A stretch of DNA of 64,000 nucleotides from Neobacillus mesonae (GCA_023715865.1 JAMBOW010000005.1:124001-188000), one strand, 5' to 3'; shown: positions 34,897 through 44,369, counted from the stretch's first letter. Numbers and translations are program-made. Notes: generated by a model not told the origin, from the sequence alone.

Positions 34897-34938
34897 GTGC
34901 TAATTACTTATCTCCGCTTGAGAAATGTACAGAATTAA
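34897..34938 (+). CDS. Predicted 13-residue regulatory leader peptide with Arg-Leu-Arg motif
   Basis: GTG-initiated ORF encoding MLITYLRLRNVQN. GGAGGG ends six bases before the GTG. Codons 7-9 give Arg-Leu-Arg, the +X+ motif at which macrolide-bound ribosomes stop, as known for leader peptides such as ErmDL (MRLR). The ORF lies about 320 nt before a macrolide phosphotransferase gene and upstream of a terminator that has no other gene to serve within 400 bp. The ORF is short enough to occur by chance, so the call rests on the combination. Confidence 0.5.
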   Translation: MLITYLRLRNVQN

Positions 34939-35190
34939 GGTTTCTGGATCATGACTCTTGGCATCTGTCTGTGTATAGATGAAACGGGATAAGTATGTCC
35001 ACATGTGGATAACCCACTAATAAAGGTATGCCGGAACTAAGAGCTGTGGAAAGCTTGTTGATTCGGCTTGCCCGACCTGGATATAATTTGTGAATAAGTA
35101 TTGAGAAGAGAATGGACTGACGTGCGTGTCTAATGAACGTGAACAGTTTATTCATGTTTGCTCTTATGCTTACTCTTATCCCGATGATCA

Positions 35191-35222
35191 AACACAGGCA
35201 GCCGTGATGCCTGTGTTTTTTT
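35191..35222 (+). terminator. Attenuator terminator before the macrolide phosphotransferase gene
   Basis: AACACAGGCA (35191-35200) pairs perfectly with TGCCTGTGTT (35208-35217), with a run of T. It ends 20 bp before the gene's ribosome site AAGGAGG (35242-35248), so it must be passed for expression. Confidence 0.88.
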
Positions 35223-35256
35223 TAATTCATTCAGAAGGAACAAGGAGGAAGTTACA

Positions 35257-36171
35257 ATGACGAACGGATATGAAGAACAGAAGAACTCTGCGAAGCTGCT
35301 GATGGATCTGGCGCGCAAATATGGTTTATCTTTTGATACAGACGAAGTGAAGGTTACGGAGTCTGGAATGGACTTTCAAGTCGGCATGGCAAAGGATACA
35401 TCAGATGTGATCTGGGTACTTCGCAAACCAAGAAGAGAAGATGTGCTCGAGCGTGCCCGCAATGAGAAGAAGGTACTCCATTATATTGGAGGCAAACTAC
35501 CCGTGAGCGTACCGGATTGGAAAGTGTTCTCCGATGAACTCATCGCCTATCCAAGGCTTGACGGGATTCCTATGGCTGATGTATCAGAGGAAGGCTATGC
35601 TTGGAATACCAATCATGAGCAGTTGACCGACAAGTTCGTCAGCTCGCTTGCAGAAGCGTTAGCGGCGTTGCACGTTATTGATCGTGTGGAGGCATCCGCT
35701 GCAGAATTACGTGTCAAATCCCCTGAGGAGGTCCGAAGCTTATACGCTTCCCAGGCACATGAAGTAAAAGAGAAGATCGGGGTAAAGGAGGAGCTGTGGG
35801 AGCGCTGGCAGGCATGGCTTGCCGAGGATTCCTACTGGCCTAAAGAATGCGGACTGATCCACGGGGACCTTCATCCGCCTCATATACTCTTGGATGCAGA
35901 ACAACAAGTTACTGGGCTGCTGGATTGGACGGAGTCTGAGGTAGCAGATCCTGCCACCGATTTCACGATTTACTACGCGATTTTCGGTGAGAAGGAACTG
36001 GAACGGATTTTGACTCTTTATGAGGCTGCCGGAGGAAAGGTGTGGCCGAGAATGAAGGAGCATATTATCGAGCGGTATGCTGCTTATCCGGTTCTTATAG
36101 GGCAATTTGCTCTGCTCTCTGGGGAGCAGGGGGTTATGGCCATGGCGCGCGGCGCACTCGGTCTGGATTAA
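35257..36171 (+). CDS. mph: Macrolide 2'-phosphotransferase (Mph family)
   Basis: 304 residues, the usual length for Mph enzymes. Family blocks are clear: ESGMDFQVGMAKD, WVLRKPRREDV, LIAYPRLDGIP, the catalytic loop GLIHGDLHPPHILLD, the metal site VTGLLDWTESEVADPATDF and AYPVLIGQFALLSG. It transfers phosphate from GTP to the 2'-OH of the macrolide desosamine, inactivating the drug in the cytoplasm. No mobile element is nearby, so it looks like an intrinsic chromosomal resistance gene. The leader upstream suggests drug-induced expression. Confidence 0.85.
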   Translation: MTNGYEEQKNSAKLLMDLARKYGLSFDTDEVKVTESGMDFQVGMAKDTSDVIWVLRKPRREDVLERARNEKKVLHYIGGKLPVSVPDWKVFSDELIAYPRLDGIPMADVSEEGYAWNTNHEQLTDKFVSSLAEALAALHVIDRVEASAAELRVKSPEEVRSLYASQAHEVKEKIGVKEELWERWQAWLAEDSYWPKECGLIHGDLHPPHILLDAEQQVTGLLDWTESEVADPATDFTIYYAIFGEKELERILTLYEAAGGKVWPRMKEHIIERYAAYPVLIGQFALLSGEQGVMAMARGALGLD

Positions 36172-36188
36172 TATTTTTTATGCAGCAG

Positions 36189-36228
36189 CACCGTCGATTC
36201 TCCTTTGGGAGATCGGCGGTGTTTTTTT
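36189..36228 (+). terminator. Terminator of the macrolide phosphotransferase gene
   Basis: CACCGTCGATTCTCC pairs with GGGAGATCGGCGGTG (36189-36221), with two mismatches, followed by T7. Confidence 0.85.
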
Positions 36229-36292
36229 ATGAAAACAATTCAGTTATTAAAAACGTTATTAAAAGAAGAAAAAATAGTGAGGAGACAATAAA

Positions 36293-36760
36293 ATGAAAAA
36301 CATCTCGAAGCCCGTAACAGCAATAGTCCTTTCATTCAGTATGTGGCTTGCTGCTTGTAGTAATATCGATAATCCATCTAACGAACAAGATGAAATAATA
36401 GATCAAGGACAGCAGGTCGATCCGGTAAAAAGTCAGAAGAACCAGATAACGACGGATACTAAAGTTGACGAGAGTTTATACGAGGGTGAGGAGCTAGAGC
36501 TAATTAAATTAGTCAATTTGTCTGTTCAATATCGGAATGAAGGTAATGAAGAGAAATTTAAGAATCTTTTATCTACAAATAGTGCGATTATATCAATAAA
36601 TAAAAATGAAATTTCTGATATTGAGATACATGCTATAGGGGACATAACGGATACTCAAGCTGTTATAGAAGCAAATGTAACGACCCAAGGAATAACTAAC
36701 TTAACCATTTATGTTTTTCTTAAAGAGAACGGCTCTTGGAAAATAGCAGACATTGATTAG
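36293..36760 (+). CDS. Small lipoprotein of unknown function
   Basis: 155 residues. Lipobox MWLAAC (Cys22), an Asn/Gln/Asp-rich linker to about residue 60, and a C-terminal domain (about 65-155) with the helix VNLSVQYRNEGNEEKFKNLL followed by strands ending SWKIADID. This outline fits NTF2-like lipoprotein domains. The AT content is higher than in its neighbours. The ribosome site is GAGGAG. Confidence 0.7.
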   Translation: MKNISKPVTAIVLSFSMWLAACSNIDNPSNEQDEIIDQGQQVDPVKSQKNQITTDTKVDESLYEGEELELIKLVNLSVQYRNEGNEEKFKNLLSTNSAIISINKNEISDIEIHAIGDITDTQAVIEANVTTQGITNLTIYVFLKENGSWKIADID

Positions 36761-36899
36761 TTTTCAAATTATCGATCATTTGTTTTTTTTGAGAACACTG
36801 ATTTGTGTACAAAAAACACTGTTTTTTAAATGTTAAAACAGTAAATGGAGCGCTAATATGAAAGGGATTACATTCCATTTTCAAAGGAGGCTTCGTTTA

Positions 36900-39800
36900 A
36901 TGAGAGGGAGAAGAGAGCACCGCATCGGTAAACAACGTTTTTTCATTGTTTTGCTGGTTATGCTTATGGTGCTGTCAACGATGATTACACCAAGTGAATG
37001 GGGGGTTCAATACGTGAAGGCGCAGGAGGGAGGCGGACCTCTGGAGGGGAGCGAAGATGAGGGAAGCGGTGCTCCGGAAGACTACGTACCGGATGAATCT
37101 GCACCAGAAGAAGCTGTGCCAGAGGAGGGTCTACCTGAAGAAAATGTACTGGAGGATGATCATTCTGCAGAAGTAGAGGCTTCAGAAGATGCAGCAGCAG
37201 ATTTTGATTCTCTAAAAATGGAAACGCTTACTGAAGGTTTGTATCGCTTTGACTTTGGGAATGGTTCCGCAGCCGAAGGTTACACCCAAGTAGGTGAGCA
37301 GTCTGTCTATTCACCTGAGGCAGGACATGGATTTACAGACCTTTCTCAAGTAACGATGACAGATCGGGGAGGAGAGGCCCCCCTAAAATCTGATTTTGCG
37401 CTCGTTCAGGATGGCGGAGTGTTCCAAGTCGATTTGCCGAATGGAGATTACACGGTATCCCTCGTAGCGGGGGACTCGACTGAAGCATCCGAGATTGCCA
37501 TCACGGCGGAGAGCATGCAGAAGGTGCAGCTGACACCGAAGGGTGCAGGCGAGTATCTGGAGATGAGCTTTGATATTGCTCTGGTCGACGGCCAGCTAAG
37601 TTTAGTGTTTGCTGGGTCAAGCGCTAAGCTGAATGCCTTGGTGATTACAAAGCTGCCTGATCGTACAGCGGGAGAGCAGCCGACGATCTATATCGCAGGG
37701 GACTCCACCGTGCAGACCTATGATCCTTATTGGAAGCCGGAGGCGGGCTGGGGGCAGATGCTGCCGCGTTATCTGAGTGAAGAAGTCGCGGTCAAAAATC
37801 ATGCGATCGGGGGACGAAGCACCAAGAACTTTATCTCTCAGGGCCGGCTGGATGAAATTTTGCGCGTCATTCGCCCTTCTGACGTGTTCTTGATTCAATT
37901 CGGGCATAATGATGCGACGGTTTCGATCCCGGATCGATATGCTTCACCTGAAGACTATAAGATATATCTCAAAACTTATATTGATGGAGCAAGGCAGCGT
38001 GGGGCTGAACCGATCTTAGTCACTCCTGTAGGACGCCGGGATTTTAATCCGGACACCGGCAAATTTAATGTGAGCTTCCCGGAATATGTGCAGGCCATGA
38101 AAGAAGTTGCGAATGAGCAAAATACATTACTCGTTGACCTCAGTACACGGAGTGTCGCATACTACGACTCCATCGGTCCGGAGGAGGCTCGCTCCGTGTT
38201 CCTGCATGTGGAACCAGGCGTGTATGAGGCTTTTCCTAATGGTGCAGAAGATAACACTCATTTTCAGGAGTATGGAGCTATTCAATTAGCAAGAATGGTT
38301 GCAGAAGCTGTGAAGGAATTGAACATTCCTATATCTCAGTATGTACAGGAACAGGCTCCTCCGGAAGGAGTACCGGAACAGCCGACAGGACTTGCTGCCG
38401 GAAATATCAGCAACAGCGGGGCACTGCTGAAATGGGATGAGGTTCAAGGCACAGATATTTACCGGATCTACGTCAAAGGAGCGCAGGAAGACGAGACAGC
38501 TTATAAGCTGGCCGGGACATCTACTATTCCAAGCTTTACGATCACCGGATTAGGGGAAGGAGATTCCTACACAGTAAGAGTTACGGCGGTGAACAGTAAG
38601 GGCACCTCTATTCCGTCTGACGAGCTTGTGATCGGCACGAAATCGGCCGCTTACCGTTATGACTTCGGACCTGTTGGCTCGCCTGTAGCTGAAGGCTATA
38701 CCGAAGTGAATCAAACGATCCTGTACAACGCAGAAAGAGGATACGGGCTCGAATTGCATGCAGGCGCGTTCGCAGATCGGGATCGCGGAGGAGCGACGGA
38801 TGATCTTCGACGGGACTTCATCATTAATTTCGGCGGACGGTATGAATTCAAGGTTGATCTGCCGAACGGAACCTATGCAGTCAAGACGTATACCGGCGAT
38901 TGGATCGGATCAGCTAGAACAAACCTTAACATTGAAGGAAAAGATTATGGAACGGCAAGCTCAGGCAGAGAAACGATAGCCGAGAAGGTACACAGCCCGA
39001 TTACAATTCAGGACGGTCAATTGAATGTAATCATCTCCGGGCAGACGGCGCATTTGAACGGGATTGAAATTACACCGCTCTTGCTTGCGCCAACGGGACT
39101 TCTGCTTGATGAAACGGATCTTGAGAGTGATCCTCCTTCCGCTCGAATTTCATGGCAAGGAGTAGAGGAAGCGGTGCTTTACCGCGTATATCGTCAAGCT
39201 GAGGGAGAGGACAAGGCTTCTTTTGCAGCCGAGACCAGTGAGCTTACCTATATGGATCAAGCCATTGATATCGGAATGAATTATGCCTATACCGTATCTG
39301 CAGTCGATGCAGCAGGCCTTGAATCTGTGCCATCGGCAGAGCTCCATGTAGCAATGATCGATCCTGGCGTAGCGAAGGCAGGCATTCCCCAGGGGCTGAA
39401 GGTAGACTCCATCCATAAAAACGAGGCTACCCTTTCGTGGAACGGAGAGGCAGAAGCGAAATACTACAATGTATACCGATCCAAGTCTGAAGATGGAAAC
39501 TACGTTTTGATCGGCAAAACGAAAGAACCGGTTTACACCGACCAAACCATTCTTAGCACGGTACCTTACTACTACAAGGTTGCTTCTGTGAATGCAGGCG
39601 GCATCTCGGAGCTGTCCGATGTCCTTGCTACTCCTGCAGTAACTACGCTTTATCGTCAGATGGAGAATATTGACCGGGCACCCGTAGCGGTGCAGACGGA
39701 GGAAGGTGTGTTTGTCAGCTGGAGGATGCTTGGGCTCGACCCCGACTCCATTGGCTTCAATGTCTACAGAGATGATGTCCTGATCACGAAAAAACCGCTG

Positions 39801-42032
39801 ACGGATCGCACGAATCTGCTTGATCCTGATGGTGAAGCGAACTCTGTTTACAGAATTGAGCCTGTACTGAACGGCGTGAAGCAGGAGAGCATCGAAACGG
39901 CTGAGGTGTGGCAGAACGGGTACAAAAGCATTCCGCTGGATAAACCGGAGGACGCTTACACTAAAGACGGTCAGCCCTACACTTATTATGCCGGAGATGC
40001 AAGCGTAGGTGATTTGGACGGAGACGGCCAGTATGAGATTGTCCTGCTGTGGTCCCCTTCCAATAGTAAAGATAATTCCCACGCAGGGTATACCGGTGAA
40101 GTACTTATGGATGCTTATAAGCTGGATGGAACCAAACTATGGAGAATCCATATGGGTCCAAATATTCGGGCTGGAGCGCACTATACGCAGTTCCTTGTTT
40201 ACGACCTTGATGGTGATGGCAAGGCAGAGATTACGATGAAAACGGCAGACGGGACAGTCGATGGCAGCGGGCAAGTCATTGGTGACAGATCGCTTGATCA
40301 TCGGAACAGCTCTGGCTATGTGCTGCTCGGTAATGAATTTTTGACTGTGTTTGAAGGTGCAACAGGAAAAGCGCTGAATACGGTTCCTTACGACCCGCCG
40401 AGAGGCGACGTAAATTCTTGGGGAGACGGTTACGGCAACCGTGTTGACCGCTTCTTGGCCACGGTGGCTTATTTGGATGGTGAGCATCCTAGCGTCGTCT
40501 TCTCTAGAGGATATTATACGAGAACAGTGCTTGCTGCTTATGACTTTTCCGGTGGAGAGCTCGTCAAGCGCTGGCGCTTCGACACGAATGATGAAGGCCT
40601 CAGCAGCTATACCGGTCAAGGTAATCATAACTTGTCTGTAGGAGATGTCGATAACGACGGCAAGGATGAGATCTTGTTCGGCGCGATCGCCATTGACGAT
40701 GATGGAACACCGCTCCATAATACCGGTCTCGGGCATGGAGATGCGATGCATTTTGGTGACCTCAATCCAAACCGGGAAGGCCTTGAAATATTCAGTGTTC
40801 ATGAGAATTCAAGTGCAGCCTATGGCATGGAGGTTCGAGATGCGCATACGGGTGAAATTCTGTGGGGGGTTCCACTCGGCCGGGATGTAGGCCGCGGAAT
40901 GTCAGCGGATATTGACCCGAATTATCCGGGTGAAGAGGTGTGGTCTGCCACCATTACCAATGAGGAGCATATTCCACTTAGTGGATTGTACAGTATTACG
41001 GGTGAGAAAATTTCTAGCAATATTCCATCCTCCACGAATTTCGGCATTTGGTGGGACGGAGATTTGCTTAGAGAGCTTCAGGATGATATCCGCATCGATA
41101 AATGGGATTACCAGAATCAAACTACCATCAATTTGCTGTCAGCAGAAGGAGCGGCTTCGAACAACTCGACCAAAGCCAACCCAAGCCTTCAGGCTGACCT
41201 TTATGGAGATTGGCGTGAAGAGGTGATATGGCGTTCTGCGGACAGCACGGAGCTGCGTATTTATACGACAACAGATGAAAGTGAGTACCGGATTCGTACG
41301 CTTATGCATGACCCCATCTACCGCCTTGGTGTCGTTTGGCAAAATGTCGCGTACAACCAGCCGCCGCATACAGGTTTTTACCTGGGAACAGGCATGGAAC
41401 AGCCAGCAGCTCCAAATATCCGCTATGCAGGTGCCGAGGAAGGGAGCCTTGCTAAGGGTAAGCCGGGAATGCCAGTTCTGTCCGATAATAACGGACATGA
41501 TCATGGGCTGCTGGACGGAGATTACACCATTTCGATGAACATGTGGTGGGGAGATAATGGTACCCGTTACAAGCTCTACGAGAACGGTAAGCTTATCTAT
41601 ACTGAACTTCTCACAGATGCTACTCCTGATGCCCAAAGCGTGCTTGTACCTCTGTCTGGAAGAGGTGACGGAACATACACTTATACAGCGGAGCTGATTA
41701 ACAAGCATGGAGTTACCAAGTCGGAGCCGCACACTGTAACAGTTAAAGACGCATTGCCAGGTAAGCCGAGCATTTCAAGCGACAATTGGGATGGCGATGG
41801 CAGCTACAAGATTACAATGAATTTATGGTGGGGCGTTAACGGAACGACCTACCGGCTTTATGAAAATGGAGAGCTGATAGATACCCAGGAGCTCGCCGCT
41901 CATACTCCAAATGCCCAGACAGCATTTACTGAAATTGCGGATAAGCAGCCTGGCACGTATGAGTATTATATTGAACTGGTTAATGGACATGGGAGCACAA
42001 GAAGTGAAACGATTCGTGTAGAAGTGAAGTGA
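36900..42032 (+). CDS. Secreted rhamnogalacturonan esterase-lyase fusion (SGNH/CE12-like + PL11)
   Basis: 1710 residues from ATG 36900, with AAAGGAGG nine bases before; an ATG at 36858 has only a weak site. After a signal peptide and an acidic Pro/Glu linker come: a malectin-like domain (about 112-250), an SGNH esterase of the rhamnogalacturonan acetylesterase type (about 262-478; Ser in IAGDST, Asn in FGHND, Asp/His in EDNTHF), an FnIII domain, a second malectin-like domain (about 585-710), two FnIII-like domains, a PL11 rhamnogalacturonan lyase (about 917-1505; DGDGQYEIVLLW, DLDGDGKAEITMKTADG) and two tandem 100-residue Ig-like repeats with MWWG motifs. One chain would deacetylate and cleave rhamnogalacturonan I. 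No sortase or SLH anchor. Confidence 0.85.
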   Translation: MRGRREHRIGKQRFFIVLLVMLMVLSTMITPSEWGVQYVKAQEGGGPLEGSEDEGSGAPEDYVPDESAPEEAVPEEGLPEENVLEDDHSAEVEASEDAAADFDSLKMETLTEGLYRFDFGNGSAAEGYTQVGEQSVYSPEAGHGFTDLSQVTMTDRGGEAPLKSDFALVQDGGVFQVDLPNGDYTVSLVAGDSTEASEIAITAESMQKVQLTPKGAGEYLEMSFDIALVDGQLSLVFAGSSAKLNALVITKLPDRTAGEQPTIYIAGDSTVQTYDPYWKPEAGWGQMLPRYLSEEVAVKNHAIGGRSTKNFISQGRLDEILRVIRPSDVFLIQFGHNDATVSIPDRYASPEDYKIYLKTYIDGARQRGAEPILVTPVGRRDFNPDTGKFNVSFPEYVQAMKEVANEQNTLLVDLSTRSVAYYDSIGPEEARSVFLHVEPGVYEAFPNGAEDNTHFQEYGAIQLARMVAEAVKELNIPISQYVQEQAPPEGVPEQPTGLAAGNISNSGALLKWDEVQGTDIYRIYVKGAQEDETAYKLAGTSTIPSFTITGLGEGDSYTVRVTAVNSKGTSIPSDELVIGTKSAAYRYDFGPVGSPVAEGYTEVNQTILYNAERGYGLELHAGAFADRDRGGATDDLRRDFIINFGGRYEFKVDLPNGTYAVKTYTGDWIGSARTNLNIEGKDYGTASSGRETIAEKVHSPITIQDGQLNVIISGQTAHLNGIEITPLLLAPTGLLLDETDLESDPPSARISWQGVEEAVLYRVYRQAEGEDKASFAAETSELTYMDQAIDIGMNYAYTVSAVDAAGLESVPSAELHVAMIDPGVAKAGIPQGLKVDSIHKNEATLSWNGEAEAKYYNVYRSKSEDGNYVLIGKTKEPVYTDQTILSTVPYYYKVASVNAGGISELSDVLATPAVTTLYRQMENIDRAPVAVQTEEGVFVSWRMLGLDPDSIGFNVYRDDVLITKKPLTDRTNLLDPDGEANSVYRIEPVLNGVKQESIETAEVWQNGYKSIPLDKPEDAYTKDGQPYTYYAGDASVGDLDGDGQYEIVLLWSPSNSKDNSHAGYTGEVLMDAYKLDGTKLWRIHMGPNIRAGAHYTQFLVYDLDGDGKAEITMKTADGTVDGSGQVIGDRSLDHRNSSGYVLLGNEFLTVFEGATGKALNTVPYDPPRGDVNSWGDGYGNRVDRFLATVAYLDGEHPSVVFSRGYYTRTVLAAYDFSGGELVKRWRFDTNDEGLSSYTGQGNHNLSVGDVDNDGKDEILFGAIAIDDDGTPLHNTGLGHGDAMHFGDLNPNREGLEIFSVHENSSAAYGMEVRDAHTGEILWGVPLGRDVGRGMSADIDPNYPGEEVWSATITNEEHIPLSGLYSITGEKISSNIPSSTNFGIWWDGDLLRELQDDIRIDKWDYQNQTTINLLSAEGAASNNSTKANPSLQADLYGDWREEVIWRSADSTELRIYTTTDESEYRIRTLMHDPIYRLGVVWQNVAYNQPPHTGFYLGTGMEQPAAPNIRYAGAEEGSLAKGKPGMPVLSDNNGHDHGLLDGDYTISMNMWWGDNGTRYKLYENGKLIYTELLTDATPDAQSVLVPLSGRGDGTYTYTAELINKHGVTKSEPHTVTVKDALPGKPSISSDNWDGDGSYKITMNLWWGVNGTTYRLYENGELIDTQELAAHTPNAQTAFTEIADKQPGTYEYYIELVNGHGSTRSETIRVEVK

Positions 42033-42052
42033 AAATGAAGAAAAAGTGAACA

Positions 42053-42092
42053 AACCATGAGGGAATGATGATCATTTCCTCATGGTTTTTTT
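42053..42092 (+). terminator. Terminator of the esterase-lyase gene
   Basis: AACCATGAGG (42053-42062) and CCTCATGGTT (42078-42087) form the outer stem, with an ATGATCAT inner palindrome, followed by T7. Confidence 0.88.
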
Positions 42093-42107
42093 GTTTGAGA
42101 ATAAGCC

Positions 42108-42133
42108 GTTTAATCGAAACTAGCCTAGGGTAC
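42108..42133 (+). promoter_or_regulatory. Sigma-B-type promoter of the catalase gene
   Basis: GTTTAA (42108-42113), a 14-bp spacer and GGGTAC (42128-42133). This matches the Bacillus sigma-B consensus GTTTAA-N12-15-GGGTAT at 11 of 12 positions. No sigma-A promoter of similar quality was seen before the catalase start. Confidence 0.6.
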
Positions 42134-42221
42134 TTATTAAAAGATTAGATTGTTAAACAATGGATCATGTTATTTAACGCAATTTTTCAAGAAAAAAACA
42201 CTTCAGGGGAGGAAGATAAGG

Positions 42222-44324
42222 TTGAGTAATGAAAATAAGCGTATTAATGAAAACAGCAAACAGGAGCAGCTGGATACATTCCGTGTAAATGATGAGGGCC
42301 AGAAGCTGACAACGAATCAAGGGCTGAAAGTATCGGAGGACGAGCATTCCTTAAAGGCGGGAGTACGCGGACCGACCTTAATGGAGGACTTTCATTTCCG
42401 CGAGAAGATGACGCATTTTGACCATGAGCGTATTCCGGAACGTATCGTCCATGCCCGCGGGTTTGGAGCGCATGGATATTTTCAGGTATACGAGCCTTTG
42501 ACCTCCCTGACGAAAGCTAAATTTTTGCAGGATCCTTCTGTGAAGACGCCGGTATTCGTTCGCTTCTCCACAGTAGCCGGTTCGAGAGGATCAGCAGATA
42601 CCGTACGTGATGTACGGGGGTTTGCAACTAAATTCTATACCGAAGAAGGCAACTATGATCTGGTTGGGAATAACATGCCGATCTTTTTCATACAGGATGC
42701 GATTAAATTCCCTGATCTCATCCATGCTGTTAAGCCGGAGCCGCATAATGAGATTCCTCAGGCAACCGCTGCTCACGATACATTCTGGGACTTTGTTGCG
42801 AATAATCCAGAAACCTCACATATGATGCTGTGGGCGCTGTCTGATCGGGCGCTGCCGCGCAGCTACCGGATGATGGAGGGCTTTAGTGTCAACACTTTCC
42901 GACTGGTCAATGAGGAAGGGAGGGCACACTTTGTCAAATTCCACTGGAAGCCTCTGCTGGGTACTCACGCTCAAGTGTGGGACGAGTACCAGAAGGTAGC
43001 AGGTAAGGATCCGGATTTCCATAGAAGAGATCTATGGGATGCTATCGATACGGGGAATTATCCGGAGTTTGAGTTCGGTATTCAAATTATCAAAGAGGAG
43101 GATGAGCTCTCCTTTGATTTCGATATTTTGGATCCGACCAAGCTATGGCCGGAGGAGCTTGTACCTGTACGCCGGGTCGGTAAAATGACGCTGACGCGTA
43201 ACACAGACAATTTCTTTGCGGAAACAGAACAGATTGCATTCCATCCGGGCCATGTTGTGCCGGGTATCGATTTTTCTAACGATCCGCTGCTGCAGGGCCG
43301 GCTGTTCTCTTATACGGATACCCAGCTTTCGAGACTGGGAGGACCCAACTTTACCGAAATTCCAATCAATCGCCCGGTAGCACCGGTTCATAACAACCAG
43401 CGTGACGGCATGCACCGGATGACTATAAATCAGGGACAGACCAGCTACCATAAGAATGGCTTAGCAGGCAACAGTCCATCTCCAGCCAGCCCTGCGGAAG
43501 GCGGCTACCAGCATTATGCCGAGAAGGTGGACGGCCGAAAAATCCAGGCGAGAAGTGACAGCTTCAAGGATTTTTACAGCCAGGCCATCATGTTCTGGAA
43601 CAGCCAGTCGGAAGTGGAGAAGAAGCATCTGATCAGTGCATTCCATTTTGAGCTGGGTAAAGTAAAGAGCATGGACATCCGTCAGCAAATCGTGAACAGG
43701 CTGATCAACATTGACGCACGCCTTGCGAGTGAGGTAGCAACAAAGATCGGTGTTCAGGTTCCTGAAGTACCCCTGGAAGAGGTGAAGCAGCCTACGATCA
43801 AGTCATCTCCGGCGGTCAGCATGATGAATACCGTCCATTCCGTTAAAACACGTAAAGTGGCAGTTATCGCAGGAGATGGGTTCGACGCAAATACGGTAGC
43901 TTTCATTCAAGCGATCCATGAAGCAGGAGCGATGGCAGAGGTTGTAAGTGCCCGGCAGGGCACCATTTCCGGTCAGGGCGGAGAAAGCCTGGAAGCGATG
44001 CATACCTTCCTTACAAGCGATTCGCTGTTATTTGACGCCGTATTTGTAGCCGGCGGCGAGAATGGAGTGAGCGCGATTGCTGCTGATCCAAAAGCGCGTG
44101 AATTCGTGCAGGAAGCGTACAAGCACTACAAGCCGATCGGTGCGGTTAACGAGGGGACGTCCTTCTTAGCTAAATCGATAGACATGCTTTTATCTTCTGA
44201 CGAAACGGATGCTCTGCAAGGACCAGGCATTGTCACAGCGTCTAACGCGGATGAGATTGCTGGTTTCTCGGAGAAGTTCTTGGAGGCTGTAGCGGCTCAT
44301 CGTTTCTGGGATCGTCCAATTTAA
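42222..44324 (+). CDS. katE: Large-subunit (clade II) catalase with C-terminal DJ-1/PfpI-like domain
   Basis: 700 residues from TTG 42222, preceded by GGGGAGGAAG; an ATG 72 bases upstream lacks a ribosome site and gives an unlikely N-terminus. The distal His is in RIVHARGFGAHGYF, the Asn in LVGNNMPIFFIQDA and the proximal heme Tyr in RLFSYTDTQLSRLGG. The C-terminal 150 residues (KVAVIAGDGFDANTVAFIQ onward) are the flavodoxin-like domain typical of HPII/KatE enzymes. It decomposes hydrogen peroxide in the cytoplasm. In Bacillus katE is a sigma-B general-stress gene, which agrees with the promoter found here. Confidence 0.93.
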   Translation: MSNENKRINENSKQEQLDTFRVNDEGQKLTTNQGLKVSEDEHSLKAGVRGPTLMEDFHFREKMTHFDHERIPERIVHARGFGAHGYFQVYEPLTSLTKAKFLQDPSVKTPVFVRFSTVAGSRGSADTVRDVRGFATKFYTEEGNYDLVGNNMPIFFIQDAIKFPDLIHAVKPEPHNEIPQATAAHDTFWDFVANNPETSHMMLWALSDRALPRSYRMMEGFSVNTFRLVNEEGRAHFVKFHWKPLLGTHAQVWDEYQKVAGKDPDFHRRDLWDAIDTGNYPEFEFGIQIIKEEDELSFDFDILDPTKLWPEELVPVRRVGKMTLTRNTDNFFAETEQIAFHPGHVVPGIDFSNDPLLQGRLFSYTDTQLSRLGGPNFTEIPINRPVAPVHNNQRDGMHRMTINQGQTSYHKNGLAGNSPSPASPAEGGYQHYAEKVDGRKIQARSDSFKDFYSQAIMFWNSQSEVEKKHLISAFHFELGKVKSMDIRQQIVNRLINIDARLASEVATKIGVQVPEVPLEEVKQPTIKSSPAVSMMNTVHSVKTRKVAVIAGDGFDANTVAFIQAIHEAGAMAEVVSARQGTISGQGGESLEAMHTFLTSDSLLFDAVFVAGGENGVSAIAADPKAREFVQEAYKHYKPIGAVNEGTSFLAKSIDMLLSSDETDALQGPGIVTASNADEIAGFSEKFLEAVAAHRFWDRPI

Positions 44325-44369
44325 GGAATACTGCATATCATAAAATTTATATAGATGTATTAGTTTCAA

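Larger units (their letters stand above)
34885..35222 (+). promoter_or_regulatory. Leader of the macrolide phosphotransferase gene: predicted attenuator
   Basis: Three competing segments follow a 13-codon ORF. Segment A, inside the ORF (34925-34933, AUGUACAGA), can pair with 34968-34976 (UCUGUGUAU), giving nine pairs including two G-U. The overlapping segment B (34965-34974) can instead pair with the left arm of the terminator (35192-35201), giving ten pairs with one G-U. The terminator hairpin is 35191-35217. A ribosome stalled in the ORF would cover A, free B, and so break the terminator. Pairings were found by eye. Confidence 0.5.

Noticed and set aside
34897..34938. Leader ORF as an amino-acid attenuator peptide
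   Set aside because: There is no run of one amino acid; the Arg-Leu-Arg motif and the downstream macrolide phosphotransferase fit drug sensing better.
35004..35012. TGTGGATAA, a perfect DnaA box within the palindrome TCCACATGTGGA
   Set aside because: Only one good copy in an intergenic leader; an origin needs a cluster plus an AT-rich unwinding element and dnaA/dnaN. Chance occurrence or part of leader structure is likelier.
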